Source: Methylobacterium planeticum (GTDB taxonomy: Bacteria; Pseudomonadota; Alphaproteobacteria; Rhizobiales; Beijerinckiaceae). From it: DNA of 64,000 bases. The stretch is from assembly GCF_008806345.1 (NCBI RefSeq), contig NZ_VZZJ01000007.1, positions 62,001 through 126,000 on the forward strand. The letters run 5' to 3'. Shown one piece after another: positions 8,839 through 20,290 of the stretch. Under the pieces are notes generated by a model, which searched no databases, was not told where the DNA came from, and saw nothing but the letters and a program-made list of their open reading frames with translations. Positions within the stretch are counted from its first letter, which is position 1. Every line of letters begins with the position of its first letter. The position numbers and the translations under genes were made by a program.

Positions 8839-8931
8839 GGCGAAGGCCGGCCTCGCTTGACACGGGGCCGGCCGAGCCGCGATGCGGGGGGCCGCACGCC
8901 TGCCCCAACCCTCGCGATCCGCATCCGGCCC

Positions 8932-9876
8932 ATGGCGCCTCCCGTGTTCCGTCTCGCCCACCTGACCGACCCGCATGTCGGCCCGCTCGCGCGGCCCCGG
9001 CTCCGGCAGCTCCTGAGCAAGCGTGTGACCGGCTACGCCAACTGGCGCCGCGGGCGCTCGCGCAGCCACGACATGGCGGTGCTCTCCGCCCTCGTGGCCG
9101 ACCTGCGGGCGCAGGCCCCCGACCACATCGCCTGCACGGGGGACCTCTGCAACATCGGCCTGCCGAGCGAGTGGGAGACGGCCCGGGGCTTCCTGGCCGA
9201 GCTCGGCGCCCCCGAGAGCGTCAGCTTCGTGCCGGGCAACCACGACGCCTACGTGCGCGGCTCGCTCGAGGGCCTGCTCGATGCCTGCGGCCCCTTCACC
9301 TCCGACGATGACGGGCGCACCCGCGCCTTTCCCTACCTGCGCCGCCGGGGGCCGCTCGCCCTGATCGGCCTGTCCTCGGCGATCCCGACGAAGCCCTTCG
9401 TGGCGAGCGGGCGCCTCGGCCCGGCGCAGCTCGCCGCGGCCGAGACCATGCTGCGCATGCTGGCGCAGGAGCAGGAGCGCCCCTGCCGCGTGGTCATGAT
9501 CCACCATCCGCCCCAGCCCGGCGGGGCGGCGGCGGGGCGCGAGCTCAAGGACGCGCGCGAGTTCACCGCCCTGATCGGGCGGACCGGCGCCGAGCTGATC
9601 CTGCACGGCCACAACCATGTCGGCAGCGTCGGCTTCATGCCGGGGCCGGACGGGGCAGGGGTGCCCATCGTGGGTGGGCCCTCGGCCTCCGCGCGCGTGG
9701 GCAGCCATGACGGGGTGCACGGCGGCCACGACGGCATGCCGGGCCGGCGCGCCGCCTACTACCTCTACGCCTTCACGCGCGAGGGCGGGCGGCACGCGAT
9801 CACGGGCCTGCGCCGCGGCCTCGACGGCGACGGCACGGTCACGGATCTCGGGCCGCTCGCCCTGACGCAGGGCTGA
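8932..9876 (+). CDS. Calcineurin-like metallophosphoesterase
   Basis: A 314-aa soluble protein with the full dinuclear-metal phosphoesterase set in order: LTDPHVG (DxH), CTGDLCN (GD), VPGNHDAY (GNHD), MIHHPP and LHGHNHVG (GHxH). Substrate unknown; related proteins hydrolyse cyclic nucleotides or phosphodiesters such as UDP-diacylglucosamine. The ATG at 8932 starts just before the first motif. A TTG at 8857 would add 25 Arg/Pro-rich residues and is less likely. Confidence 0.85.
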   Translation: MAPPVFRLAHLTDPHVGPLARPRLRQLLSKRVTGYANWRRGRSRSHDMAVLSALVADLRAQAPDHIACTGDLCNIGLPSEWETARGFLAELGAPESVSFVPGNHDAYVRGSLEGLLDACGPFTSDDDGRTRAFPYLRRRGPLALIGLSSAIPTKPFVASGRLGPAQLAAAETMLRMLAQEQERPCRVVMIHHPPQPGGAAAGRELKDAREFTALIGRTGAELILHGHNHVGSVGFMPGPDGAGVPIVGGPSASARVGSHDGVHGGHDGMPGRRAAYYLYAFTREGGRHAITGLRRGLDGDGTVTDLGPLALTQG

Positions 9877-9950
9877 ACAGAGGCCGCCCCTGCTCGGGGC
9901 GACGCGCGTTCAGGCCGGCGGACGGGCGCTGTGCGGGGGCTGCTCCGGGA

Positions 9951-10118
9951 TCAGGCGTCGGCGAAATGCAGCGCGCCGCGCTCCTGGCGGGCGATGGTCG
10001 CCTCGTAGCGCTCGGCCTGCAGGCGGGTCAGCCCGGAGATCAACGCGGTCGAGCCGCGATAGACCGTGTAGGTCCCGTCCTGGGTCGGACGAACACGAAT
10101 CATCATCATCTCGGACAT
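9951..10118 (-). CDS. Small hypothetical protein (55 aa)
   Basis: Starts MSEMMMIRVRPTQDGTYTVY and ends ERGALHFADA. It is balanced in charge with no membrane segment. The middle, SGLTRLQAERYEATIARQE, looks helical. The start has only a weak GGGTGG-type ribosome site. The reading frame has the normal codon pattern for this genome, unlike the other frames here. Function unknown. Confidence 0.5.
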   Translation of the reverse strand: MSEMMMIRVRPTQDGTYTVYRGSTALISGLTRLQAERYEATIARQERGALHFADA

Positions 10119-10692
10119 GGGAGCCACCCTGCCTTAGAAGGTTGATCGTCGAACGCTTGTACGATGCAGCGACGTTAACCCGTCGTTCAGACAATGCAAG
10201 TCCTCGCCGCCGCCTGTCCGGGCAGTATCGGTGCTGCGCTGCGATAAGTTCCTCAAGTTGTATGCAGTTTTGCCGGCTTGGAAGGAAAGATGTCTTCTGT
10301 CGGCGACCGGCTCGCGTCGCGGCAGCCCCGGCCCGGAATTCCCTCCTGCGCTCCCGTCCACGCCATGGGCGCCCTGCCTGCCGGGCAGGCAGGACGGACA
10401 TTTTCGCCCGGACGGGCGAGGTCGCGTTGCAAATCCGCCCGGATGCAATCCGGGGCGCATTTTCCGGAGCGATCGTCTATGGTCCGCCCCGTATCCGGCC
10501 GCTAAGGTCGGGACCGCGAGGGAGACGGGGAGGAGGGCGCGCGATCGGAGCCGCGGTACGGGACTTGCTCCGGCCGTGCGGCCCGGCATTCGCCGGGGCG
10601 CGGCAGGGTGTTTCCCCCGGCCTACGCGCAGTCCGAAAGCCGCCGGATCCCCCGAGATCGAAGCTCGTAGTCAGGACGCGAGACAGCGCCGA
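10119..10692. other. 574-bp leader region before the liv operon
   Basis: No convincing gene is seen. The first 150 bp are AT-richer than the surroundings and may hold promoters for the divergent 55-aa gene and for livH. The rest is GC-rich and holds a perfect palindrome at 10373-10393. Confidence 0.5.
10373..10393. repeat. Perfect 21-bp palindrome
   Basis: CCTGCCTGCC-G-GGCAGGCAGG: two 10-bp arms around a single base, 300 bp upstream of livH. It may be a regulator site or a hairpin in a long 5' leader. Confidence 0.5.
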
Positions 10693-11610
10693 ATGGATGT
10701 ATTCCTGCAGCAACTCATCAACGGCCTGACGCTCGGGTCCATCTACGGCCTGATCGCCATCGGCTACACCATGGTCTTCGGCATCATCGGCATGGTCAAT
10801 TTCGCCCATGGCGACGTCTTCATGGTCTCGAGCTTCGTCGCCCTGATCCTGTTCCTGCTGCTCACCACCTGGCTCGGCCTGTCCTCCATCGCGCTGGCGC
10901 TGCTGATCGTGCTGGTGCTCACCATGGTGCTCACCGCCCTCTGGGGCTGGGCGATCGAGCGGGTGGCCTACCGGCCGCTGCGGGGCTCCTTCCGCCTCGC
11001 GCCCCTGATCTCCGCCATCGGCGTCTCGATCTTCCTCTCGAACTTCGTGCAGGTGACGCAGGGCGCCCGCAACAAGCCGACGCCGCCGATGCTCAACGGC
11101 GGCATCACCCTCCTCGACCAGGGCGGCTACGCCGTGACGCTCTCCTACAAGCAGTGCCTGATCATGGCGGTGACCGCGGTGCTGCTCCTCGGCTTCTGGT
11201 ACCTCGTCCAGCGCACCTCGTTCGGCCGGGCGCAGCGCGCCTGCGAGCAGGACCGGCGCATGGCGGCGCTCCTCGGCATCGACGTCGACCGCACCATCTC
11301 GCTGACCTTCGTGCTCGGCGCCGCCCTCGCGGCCGTCGCGGGCGTCCTCTACCTGCTCTATTACGGGGTGGTCTCGTTCTCGGACGGGTTCGTGCCCGGC
11401 GTGAAGGCCTTCACGGCCGCCGTGCTCGGCGGCATCGGCTCGCTCCCCGGCGCGGTCCTGGGCGGGCTGATCATCGGCCTGATCGAAACCTTCTGGTCCG
11501 CCTATTTCTCCATCGAGTACAAGGACGTGGCGGCCTTCTCGATCCTCGCGATCGTGCTGATCTTCATGCCCTCCGGCATCCTCGGCCGGGCCGAGGTCGA
11601 GAAGGTTTGA
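10693..11610 (+). CDS. livH: Branched-chain amino-acid ABC transporter permease LivH
   Basis: A 305-aa inner-membrane permease, the usual LivH size. It opens [20 protein letters not shown] and carries the family stretch [12 protein letters not shown] (near residue 38). The region [19 protein letters not shown] (about 180-198) is the EAA-like loop that contacts the ATPases. It is the first gene of livHMGF-livK. The ATG at 10693 is chosen by homology; upstream in-frame sequence is Arg/Pro-rich and unlike the family. Confidence 0.95.
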   Translation: MDVFLQQLINGLTLGSIYGLIAIGYTMVFGIIGMVNFAHGDVFMVSSFVALILFLLLTTWLGLSSIALALLIVLVLTMVLTALWGWAIERVAYRPLRGSFRLAPLISAIGVSIFLSNFVQVTQGARNKPTPPMLNGGITLLDQGGYAVTLSYKQCLIMAVTAVLLLGFWYLVQRTSFGRAQRACEQDRRMAALLGIDVDRTISLTFVLGAALAAVAGVLYLLYYGVVSFSDGFVPGVKAFTAAVLGGIGSLPGAVLGGLIIGLIETFWSAYFSIEYKDVAAFSILAIVLIFMPSGILGRAEVEKV

Positions 11611-11615
11611 GCGCG

Positions 11616-13015
<1,400 letters not shown>

Positions 13016-13016
<1 letters not shown>

Positions 13017-13890
13017 TGACCGCCCCGATCCCCCAGCGCGACGCCGTCCTCACCGTCGAGCACCTGAGCATGCGCTTCGGCGGCCTGCTGGCCGTCAACG
13101 ACCTCTCCTTCGTCGTCCGGCGCGGCGACATCACGGCCCTGATCGGCCCCAACGGCGCCGGCAAGACCACGGTGTTCAACTGCATCACGGGCTTCTACAA
13201 GCCGACCGAGGGCATGCTGACGCTCCGGCACGCGGACGGCACCGGCCACCTCCTCGAGCGGCTGCCGAACCACGCCGTCAACCGTCGGGCCCGGGTCGCC
13301 CGCACCTTCCAGAACATCCGCCTGTTCCAGGGCATGACCGTGCTGGAGAACCTGCTCGTCGCCCAGCACGCGCCGCTGATGCGCGCCTCGGGCATGACCG
13401 TGCTCGGGTTGCTCGGCGTCGGCGGCTACCGTTCCGCCGAGGCCGCCGCCATCGAGCGCGCCAAGGCCTGGCTCGACCGGATCGGCCTGATCGCCCGGGC
13501 CGACGACCCGGCCGGCGACCTGCCCTACGGGGCCCAGCGCCGCCTGGAGATCGCCCGTGCCATGTGCACGGAGCCGGTGCTGCTCTGCCTCGACGAGCCG
13601 GCGGCGGGGCTCAACCCCCGCGAATCGCTGGAGCTGAACGCGCTGCTGCGCCACATCCGCGATGTCGACGGCACCTCGGTGCTGCTCATCGAGCACGACA
13701 TGTCGGTGGTGATGGAGATCTCGGACCACGTGGTGGTGCTCGATTACGGCGTGAAGATCGCCGACGGCACGCCGGGGGAGATCCGCTCCGATCCGCGGGT
13801 GATCGCGGCCTATCTGGGCGTCGAGGACGAGGAGATCGAGGCGGTCGACGCCGAGGTCGGGCTCACCGTGCCGGTGACGGGAGCGGAAGC

Positions 13891-13894
<4 letters not shown>
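13016..13894 (+). CDS. livG: Branched-chain amino-acid ABC transporter ATPase LivG
   Basis: A 292-aa ATPase. Walker A is IGPNGAGKTTVFN (about residues 43-55). The Q-loop lies in ARTFQNIRLFQGM, the signature is the LivG variant LPYGAQRRLEIARAM, Walker B is LLCLDEPAAGLNP and the switch is LLIEHDM. It drives transport together with LivF, whose ATG overlaps its stop by 4 bp. Confidence 0.95.
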
Positions 13895-14706
<812 letters not shown>

Positions 14707-14709
14707 CAG

Positions 14710-15084
14710 GTGGGCGAGGGCATTCTCTTCGAGGAAAGCTCGATCGGGCTGTTCCTGCTCGTGACGGTGATGATGGGGGGCTGGGCCGCCTGGATGACCG
14801 CGCGGGGCATCGCCCAGGGCTGGCGCCCGTTCTGGCAATGCGCGCTCGCGCTGCTGGTCCTGGCGGGTGCCGTGCGCTTCATCCACTTCGCGCTGTTCGA
14901 GGGGACGCTCCTCTCGCTGCACTACTACCTCGTCGACGCGGCCGTCGTGCTGATCGTCGGCGCGATCGGCTTCCGGGTGAAGCGCACCCGGCAGATGACC
15001 ACCCAGTATCGCTGGCTCTACGCGCGCACCTCGCCACTGACCTGGCGGGAGCGCGCGCAGGATCCCGCGCCCGAGCAGCCCTGA
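14710..15084 (+). CDS. Small membrane protein embedded in the liv operon (DUF6867-like)
   Basis: A 124-aa protein starting at GTG 3 bp after livF. It has three hydrophobic segments (about residues 12-28, 42-62 and 70-88) and a basic C-terminal tail ending RTSPLTWRERAQDP. Its place between livF and livK is a pattern I recall from Bradyrhizobium-type liv clusters, where such genes are annotated DUF6867. It may assist the transporter, but that is inference. Confidence 0.7.
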   Translation: MGEGILFEESSIGLFLLVTVMMGGWAAWMTARGIAQGWRPFWQCALALLVLAGAVRFIHFALFEGTLLSLHYYLVDAAVVLIVGAIGFRVKRTRQMTTQYRWLYARTSPLTWRERAQDPAPEQP

Positions 15085-15144
15085 ATCCGTCCGGCTCCGC
15101 GCGAACCTTGCGCCTGCCCGGATGGCCATACGGAGAGTGAGACC

Positions 15145-16281
15145 ATGAGAACGACATTGCTGGCCGGCCTGGCCCTCGGGCTACTCCTCTCGGGGGGAGC
15201 GCAGGCGCAGATCAAGATCGGCGTCGCCAGCCCGGTCACGGGGGGCAGCGCGGCCTTCGGGGCGCAGATCCGCAACGGCGCGAGCCAGGCGGTGGAGGAC
15301 ATCAACAAGGCCGGCGGCGTGAAGGTCGGCGACAAGAAGCAGAAGTTCGAGCTCTCCACCGGGGACGACGCCTCCGACCCGAAGCAGGGCGTCTCGGTGG
15401 CCAACAAGTTCGCCTCGGAAGGCGTGAAGGTGGTCGTCGGCGACTTCAACTCCGGCGTCTCGATCCCGTCCTCCGACGTCTACCAGGATGCCGGCATCAT
15501 CCAGATCACCCCGGCCTCGACGAACGTGAAGTTCACCGAGCGGGGCAACTGGAACACCTTCCGGACCTGCGGCCGCGACGACCAGCAGGGCGCGGTCGCT
15601 GGCGAGTACCTCGCCAAGAACTTCAAGGGCAAGAAGGTCGCCTTCATCCACGACAAGACCCCCTACGGGAAGGGCCTCGCGGACGAGACCCTGAAGGTCT
15701 TCAAGGCCAAGACCGGCGGCAAGGAAGCCGTCTACGAGGGCATCAACCCGGGCGAGAAGGACTACTCGGCCCTCGTCTCCAAGCTGAAGCAGGCCGGCGT
15801 CGACGTCGTCTACTTCGGCGGCATCCACACCGAGGCCGGCCTGATCGTGCGCCAGATGCGCGACCAGGGCCTGAAGGCGCCCCTGATGGGCGGCGACGGC
15901 ATCACCGACAAGGAGTTCGTGCAGATCGCCGGCCCGGGCTCGGAGGGCACCCTGATGACCTTCTCGCCGGACGCCCGCAAGAACCCGAACGCCAAGGACG
16001 CGGTGGCGGCCTTCAAGGCCAAGAACATCGATCCGGAGGCCTACACCCTCTACGCCTACGCGGCCGTGCAGATCCTCGCCAAGGCGATCGAGGAGACGGG
16101 CTCCACCGACGGCAAGAAGCTCGCCGACTACCTGCACCAGGGCAAGCCGACCAAGACCGTGATCGGCGACATCGCCTACGACAAGAAGGGCGACATCACC
16201 CGGCCGGACTACGTGATGTACATGTGGAAGAAGAACGCCGCCGGCAACATCGATTACAGCGGCAACGAGATCACGCAGTGA
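15145..16281 (+). CDS. livK: Branched-chain amino-acid periplasmic binding protein LivK
   Basis: A 378-aa substrate-binding protein with a signal peptide cleaved after GGAQAQ and the LivJ/LivK start IKIGVASPVTGGSAAFGAQI. The two-lobe periplasmic-binding-protein type I fold follows, with VVGDFNSGVSIPSSDVYQDA and the hinge region YFGGIHTEAGLIVRQMRDQG. It delivers Leu/Ile/Val or related amino acids to LivHMGF. It follows the small membrane gene with a 60-bp gap and an AGAGTGAG ribosome site. Confidence 0.95.
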   Translation: MRTTLLAGLALGLLLSGGAQAQIKIGVASPVTGGSAAFGAQIRNGASQAVEDINKAGGVKVGDKKQKFELSTGDDASDPKQGVSVANKFASEGVKVVVGDFNSGVSIPSSDVYQDAGIIQITPASTNVKFTERGNWNTFRTCGRDDQQGAVAGEYLAKNFKGKKVAFIHDKTPYGKGLADETLKVFKAKTGGKEAVYEGINPGEKDYSALVSKLKQAGVDVVYFGGIHTEAGLIVRQMRDQGLKAPLMGGDGITDKEFVQIAGPGSEGTLMTFSPDARKNPNAKDAVAAFKAKNIDPEAYTLYAYAAVQILAKAIEETGSTDGKKLADYLHQGKPTKTVIGDIAYDKKGDITRPDYVMYMWKKNAAGNIDYSGNEITQ

Positions 16282-16290
16282 TCCGACGCC

Positions 16291-16313
16291 GGGCGCCGCA
16301 CCGCGCGGCGCCC
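16291..16313. terminator. Hairpin between the convergent livK and 16315 gene
   Basis: GGGCGCCGC and GCGGCGCCC form a perfect 9-bp stem with a 5-nt loop, 10 bp past the livK stop and next to the end of the convergent gene. Without a T-run, intrinsic termination is uncertain. Confidence 0.5.
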
Positions 16314-16314
16314 G

Positions 16315-16662
16315 TCACCGGCACCCGATGCAGATGCCGCGGGGGACCGGGTCGGCCGTGATCTGATCCGGGCGCGAGGCCTTCCGGGCCCCGCGCCCTT
16401 TTTTGTCCGCGGCCATCTCGCGCCGCATCCGGTCGGCCTGCTTCCGCATCGGGGTGCCCGGCGACAGGGCCCCGCCGGGGGCGGGGGTGCGCGCCTGATC
16501 CCGGCGCAACTCGCGCAGAAGGCTCTCAGCCTCCCGCCCGGCCTGCGCCGGCTGCAGGGTCGAGACCGAACCGTCCCCAGGCGCGGAGCCGTCCCGGGCC
16601 GAGGCCGCGGCGGGGGCGAGGGCGGCGGCCAGCAGGACGGCGATCAGGAATCTCGGAATCAT
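16315..16662 (-). CDS. Secreted hypothetical protein (115 aa)
   Basis: The first 24 residues (MIPRFLIAVLLAAALAPAAA) are a signal peptide cleaved near ASA. The mature part is charged and Pro/Gly-rich with a helical middle (REAESLLRELRRDQ), and ends in a motif with two cysteines, GICIGCR. No family recognised. It converges on livK. Confidence 0.6.
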   Translation of the reverse strand: MIPRFLIAVLLAAALAPAAASARDGSAPGDGSVSTLQPAQAGREAESLLRELRRDQARTPAPGGALSPGTPMRKQADRMRREMAADKKGRGARKASRPDQITADPVPRGICIGCR

Positions 16663-16798
16663 GCGATCTCGACGGGCGAACCGGGCCGGACGTCAGGGAA
16701 ACGCATCGTCGCGCCGATTCAATCGACGGTGCCGTCGCGCACGAAGCCGTGCGCCGGGTGCGGAAGCGGACCCTCGGGGTGGGATCTTGGCCCCCCCC

Positions 16799-16885
16799 CG
16801 GCGCGAAGGTGCGGTTTTCGGGCTTGCGGCGCAGGGTCTCAGCCCAAGCACCATTGCCATCAAGCTTGGCATCGGCAAAGTCTAG
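16799..16885 (+). pseudogene. Remnant of a resolvase/invertase-type recombinase helix-turn-helix
   Basis: Twenty-eight residues ending at a TAG read RREGAVFGLAAQGLSPSTIA then IKLGIGK. This resembles the C-terminal HTH of serine recombinases, where a Tyr/Arg recognition helix normally follows GIGK. Here the frame stops at once, and no recombinase catalytic domain lies upstream. A run of nine C at 16791-16799 sits at the 5' edge and could mark a frameshift. Evidence is motif resemblance only. Confidence 0.4.
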
Positions 16886-16918
16886 GGGGCACGGGGCGAC
16901 GGACCCGCAGGCAGCCCG

Positions 16919-17167
16919 ATGTCAGCAACAGACAGCCAGCTCACCCAATTCCAGGCCCGGGTCTCGGGTCTCGCCAAGGCGGCCGCCCGCGACGAGCGCC
17001 TCGCCACCGACTATGCGCGGCTCGCCGCCTACATGGCCAAGGACGGGCGCGTCTCCGCCGTCGACCTGTTCGAGAGCCTGAGCCGCCATCACGCCATCCG
17101 CGCCCTCGAGGAGCGTGGCCAGCTCGAGGCCACCGTGCACGCCCAGCACGAGGACAGCGAGACCTGA
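16919..17167 (+). CDS. Hypothetical protein (82 aa)
   Basis: Acidic and mostly helical: SQLTQFQARVSGLAKAAARD, then RLATDYARLAAYMAKDGRVS and AVDLFESLSRHHAIRALEER. No cysteines or membrane helix. No family recognised. It lies in a stretch of small genes of unknown role. The start has no strong ribosome site. Confidence 0.55.
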   Translation: MSATDSQLTQFQARVSGLAKAAARDERLATDYARLAAYMAKDGRVSAVDLFESLSRHHAIRALEERGQLEATVHAQHEDSET

Positions 17168-17192
17168 CCTGACGGCGGGGATTTCCCCCGGC

Positions 17193-17339
17193 TCAGACCT
17201 GCGCGCGCTTCAGCGCCTGCGCCGCGCGCCCGCCGCCGAGATGCTCCGCGTCCGGGTTGCGCAGCTCGCGCATCCCGGGTGCCCGGCCGGTGGTCAGGAA
17301 GACCAGAACCGTCAGCGCCAGGATCCATTTCGAGGCCAT
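17193..17339 (-). CDS. Small single-pass membrane peptide, copy 1 (48 aa)
   Basis: Reads MASKWILALTVLVFLTTGRA, then PGMRELRNPDAEHLGGG and a basic tail ending KRAQV. Residues 5-17 are hydrophobic and may be a signal anchor. A second copy at 21921-22070 shares nearly every residue from 1 to 33, except at positions 5, 8 and 13. The shared start fixes ATG 17339, preceded by a GAGGGCG ribosome site. Function unknown. Confidence 0.6.
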   Translation of the reverse strand: MASKWILALTVLVFLTTGRAPGMRELRNPDAEHLGGGRAAQALKRAQV

Positions 17340-17476
17340 CGCCCTCGCCCTCATGCTTAAGCGATGGGCAATAGGATCGATTGCTTTCACGTTTGTTGCG
17401 CTGCGATGGCTCGCGGGTGCGGTCCGCCGCTTTCCGATTGCGTGGTGAAGAAAGGGTTTCCTCGCCCTGCGCCGGC

Positions 17477-18769
17477 TCAGGCCGCCCGCGTCCGCGGGGC
17501 GACGGAGACGAGGCAGGTTGGCGCCAGCGCGCGGGGCGCGTTGACCGGCGGCTCCGCTGTCACCCGCTCGGCCTCGGGGGCGGGCAGCGCCGCCTCGACC
17601 CGGTTCCGCCCCTGGCGCTTGGCCGCGTACAGGGCCTCGTCCGCCGCCTTCAGGAGGTCTCCGGAGCCGAGCCCGCGCATCCCCTCGGCGCCGTGGGCCG
17701 TCGCGACGCCGATGCTGATCGTCACGATCCCGGGTCCCGGGAGCCCGGGATGCGGAAGGGCGAGGTCGGCCACGATGCGGCGCAGAGCCTCGGCCGCCGC
17801 GCGGGCCGCCTCGGAGGCGGTGCGGGGCAGGAAGGCCACGAATTCCTCGCCGCCGTAGCGGGCGACGAGCCCCCCGCCGGCCTCGACCGGTCCGCGCAGC
17901 GCCTCGGCGATGCGGATCAGGCAATCGTCGCCGACCGCGTGGCCGGCGGTGTCGTTCAGGAGCTTGAAGCGGTCGATGTCGACGAGGAGGACGCTGAACC
18001 AGTCCCGCTGCGCGGCGGCGAGGTCCCAGGCCCCGTCCAGGCGCTCCGTGAAGAGCCGGCGGTTGGCGACGCCCGTGAGCGGGTCGGTCTCCGACAGGAT
18101 GGTGAGGCGCGCATTGGCCTCCGCGAGGGCGGCGGCCTGCGCCTTCTCGCGCAGGCCGAAGAGGAAGCTCCGCTTCGTCTCCCACTCGCGCGAATAGGCG
18201 AGCTTGAGCGGCACCAGGATGAGGCTCGCCACGAGCAGCGGCACGCCGGAGCCATTCGGCCCGCTGAGGCCGAGCGCCAGGACCGAGACCACGTAGAGCC
18301 CGAACGCGCAGCCGCAGAACCAGAGGCTGTGCCGGAACGGCATCGGGGCGATCATGCCGACCACCAGGGGCACGATGGCGGCCAGGATCAGGTAGGTGTC
18401 GGCGTGGCCCGTGGGCACGATCCAGGCGCTGTTCAGGACGATCGCCATGTCGACGAGGCTCGTCACCAGCACCGCGAGGGTCTGCTTCCGGGAGGAGGGG
18501 TGCCCGCGCAGGACCAGGATCGCCGCGAGCGCCAGGGGCACGAAGATTCCGAGGGTCAGCCCGGCCGGCACCGCGACCGCCTCGGCCCCGAAGGCGTCGA
18601 GGTCGACCTTGAGGGACAGGATGTTGAAGGCAATGAAGACGAGCAGCCAGGACTGGAGATACCAGCCGGCGACCGGCGCGACGGTTGCGTGATACTTCGC
18701 TTCGAGCGGCGCCGGCAGCGTGAGCACCCACCAGGGGCGGCTCAAGCCGTCCTCAATCAGTGATTGCAT
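17477..18769 (-). CDS. Membrane-bound diguanylate cyclase (GGDEF)
   Basis: A 430-aa protein. The N-terminal 200 residues carry about five to six hydrophobic helices with no recognised sensor name. A short helical linker (REKAQAAALAEANARLTILS) leads to a GGDEF domain: DPLTGVANRRLF, VDIDRFKLLND and the active-site loop ARYGGEEFVAFLPR, a functional GGEEF variant. It makes cyclic-di-GMP. No EAL domain is present. The upstream TTG at 18772 is ignored in favour of ATG 18769. Confidence 0.9.
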   Translation of the reverse strand: MQSLIEDGLSRPWWVLTLPAPLEAKYHATVAPVAGWYLQSWLLVFIAFNILSLKVDLDAFGAEAVAVPAGLTLGIFVPLALAAILVLRGHPSSRKQTLAVLVTSLVDMAIVLNSAWIVPTGHADTYLILAAIVPLVVGMIAPMPFRHSLWFCGCAFGLYVVSVLALGLSGPNGSGVPLLVASLILVPLKLAYSREWETKRSFLFGLREKAQAAALAEANARLTILSETDPLTGVANRRLFTERLDGAWDLAAAQRDWFSVLLVDIDRFKLLNDTAGHAVGDDCLIRIAEALRGPVEAGGGLVARYGGEEFVAFLPRTASEAARAAAEALRRIVADLALPHPGLPGPGIVTISIGVATAHGAEGMRGLGSGDLLKAADEALYAAKRQGRNRVEAALPAPEAERVTAEPPVNAPRALAPTCLVSVAPRTRAA

Positions 18770-18907
18770 CAAAGCGGATGACTCGTCCGGTGCGTTAGTC
18801 GCCGGCGAGCCTTAGCATGAGCGGTTTTGATTGATGGTAAACGAAGCGCGACCGAAATGAACGGTTTCGACGCCTCCGTTCGTCTTGGCCCCGCCGCGTC
18901 GCGGCGC

Positions 18908-19207
18908 TCAGCCCAGCACCTTGATGGCGCTCACGATCGCCGCGCAGGCACGCAGGTTCTCGAGTTCCTGCGGATGGACCGGGACGTGCGCGACCTCCAG
19001 GTGGGGCAGGCCGCCGGCGAGGGCATCCTGCGCCCGCTTGATCTCCGCGTTGAGCTCGATGATCTCCTCGCAGGCGAGGTGGAACAGGCGGGTGGGATCC
19101 TTGTGCAGCTCGGCCTCGATGCCGCGCGCCGTGCGCATCTGATCGGTCAGCCGCCGCGTCGAGGCGCGGCTTCCCTTGCCGAAATCGTGCTTGATCACGT
19201 CGCTCAT
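18908..19207 (-). CDS. Hypothetical protein (99 aa)
   Basis: Starts MSDVIKHDFGKGSRASTRRL. A helical core follows: LFHLACEEIIELNAEIKRAQ. It ends VSAIKVLG. It is balanced in charge with no membrane helix, and may form a helical bundle. No family recognised. It is preceded by a short intergenic stretch shared with the genes on the opposite strand. Confidence 0.6.
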   Translation of the reverse strand: MSDVIKHDFGKGSRASTRRLTDQMRTARGIEAELHKDPTRLFHLACEEIIELNAEIKRAQDALAGGLPHLEVAHVPVHPQELENLRACAAIVSAIKVLG

Positions 19208-19513
19208 GAGGCCGTCGGTTCCCTGGGCCCGCGGCCGCGACGACCGAAGGTCCACGATCCTTAGCATGGAACGCGGCCGATGCCGCCACGCTCGGTTGCC
19301 GGCGCAGCACCCGGAGGCCAGCGGGGGACTAAGGTCGGCCGGCCGCGCGTCTGTCTCATGAAGCCCCCGCTGAGCCTTCCGGGGCTTCACCACCAACCAC
19401 CTTCGCCCGCCCCGGCCCCGCCGCGGCGGGCGCTTCTTCTGCCGGCAACCGGGGCGGTCGCGGCACCGCAAAAGACCGTATCGCCGGCCGCCCGTTCCGT
19501 GCGAGGGTGATCG
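19208..19513. other. 306-bp gap with an inverted repeat
   Basis: No convincing gene. TGAAGCCCC (19359-19367) and GGGGCTTCA (19381-19389) form a perfect 9-bp inverted repeat with a 13-nt spacer. It has no adjacent T-run, so it is more likely a structured leader or operator than a terminator. Confidence 0.4.
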
Positions 19514-19723
19514 ATGATCAAGCGCACCTGGATGGCGGCGAAGGCGGCCCTTGGCCTCGGATTGCTGGTGATCGGCACCCTCTACGCCGCGCAGAAGCTC
19601 GACCGAGAGCGGGCGGCGCAATGGTCGCTGAGGTCGCCCGGCACGGAGGAGCCGACGACGACGGGCGCGATCGTCTCCCTGGCGCGCACGCCCGGCGGCC
19701 AGACGCAGGCCCCGTCCCGATGA
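19514..19723 (+). CDS. Small single-pass membrane protein (69 aa)
   Basis: Starts MIKRTWMAAKAALGLGLLVI and continues GTLYAAQKLDRERAAQW. The first 25 residues are a basic N-terminus plus one hydrophobic helix; the rest is polar and Pro/Thr-rich. GAGGGTG lies before the ATG. No family recognised. Confidence 0.55.
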   Translation: MIKRTWMAAKAALGLGLLVIGTLYAAQKLDRERAAQWSLRSPGTEEPTTTGAIVSLARTPGGQTQAPSR

Positions 19724-19784
19724 GCGGCGATACCCGGATCCGCGCCACGGCCGCGCCGGCAGGACCGCACTCACGAGGTTTCCG

Positions 19785-20009
19785 ATGATCAAGCCGCCGG
19801 CCCACCCGTTCAGCATCACCGTCCGGCCGAGCCGCCTCGCGCCGGGAAGCTTCTCGTGGCGCATCAACGAGGTCGGGGGCCATTGCGAGGCCTGCGCGAC
19901 CTTCTACGCGAGCTTCGACGAGGCGCGCCTTGCCGCGAAGGCCCGGCTCGAGATCCTGGTGGCGGAATGGCGCTCCGGCGCAACCGAGGGGCGACGCAGG
20001 GCGTCGTAG
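19785..20009 (+). CDS. Hypothetical protein (74 aa)
   Basis: Reads MIKPPAHPFSITVRPSRLAP, followed by SFSWRINEVGGHCEACATF and a helix FDEARLAAKARLEILVAEW. The beta-then-helix layout and the GHCEAC cysteine pair suggest a small folded domain. GAGG precedes the ATG. No family recognised. Confidence 0.6.
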   Translation: MIKPPAHPFSITVRPSRLAPGSFSWRINEVGGHCEACATFYASFDEARLAAKARLEILVAEWRSGATEGRRRAS

Positions 20010-20290
20010 GAGGGTTGCCCGCGAGGTCCGGCGCTAGGCCGGGGTGTCGTCGGCGATCGCCTGCAGCGGCGGGGCCCGTTGTCGCGCCCATCCGACGACC
20101 GGACCTGAGCTGGAGGACCGCGGGCGCCCGGTGATTGACCGCGGTTGACACCCCGCCCCCTGTCCGCAACGGACCGCGCGACCGACCCTGAGGCGGGCAC
20201 CTCCGCAAGTGCCAATTGCGTTGCCAGACCCGTATCCGCCTGCGCGTGCCGGCCGTTTCCCGGCTGCCCCGCCTGTGCGAAGGATGCGCC

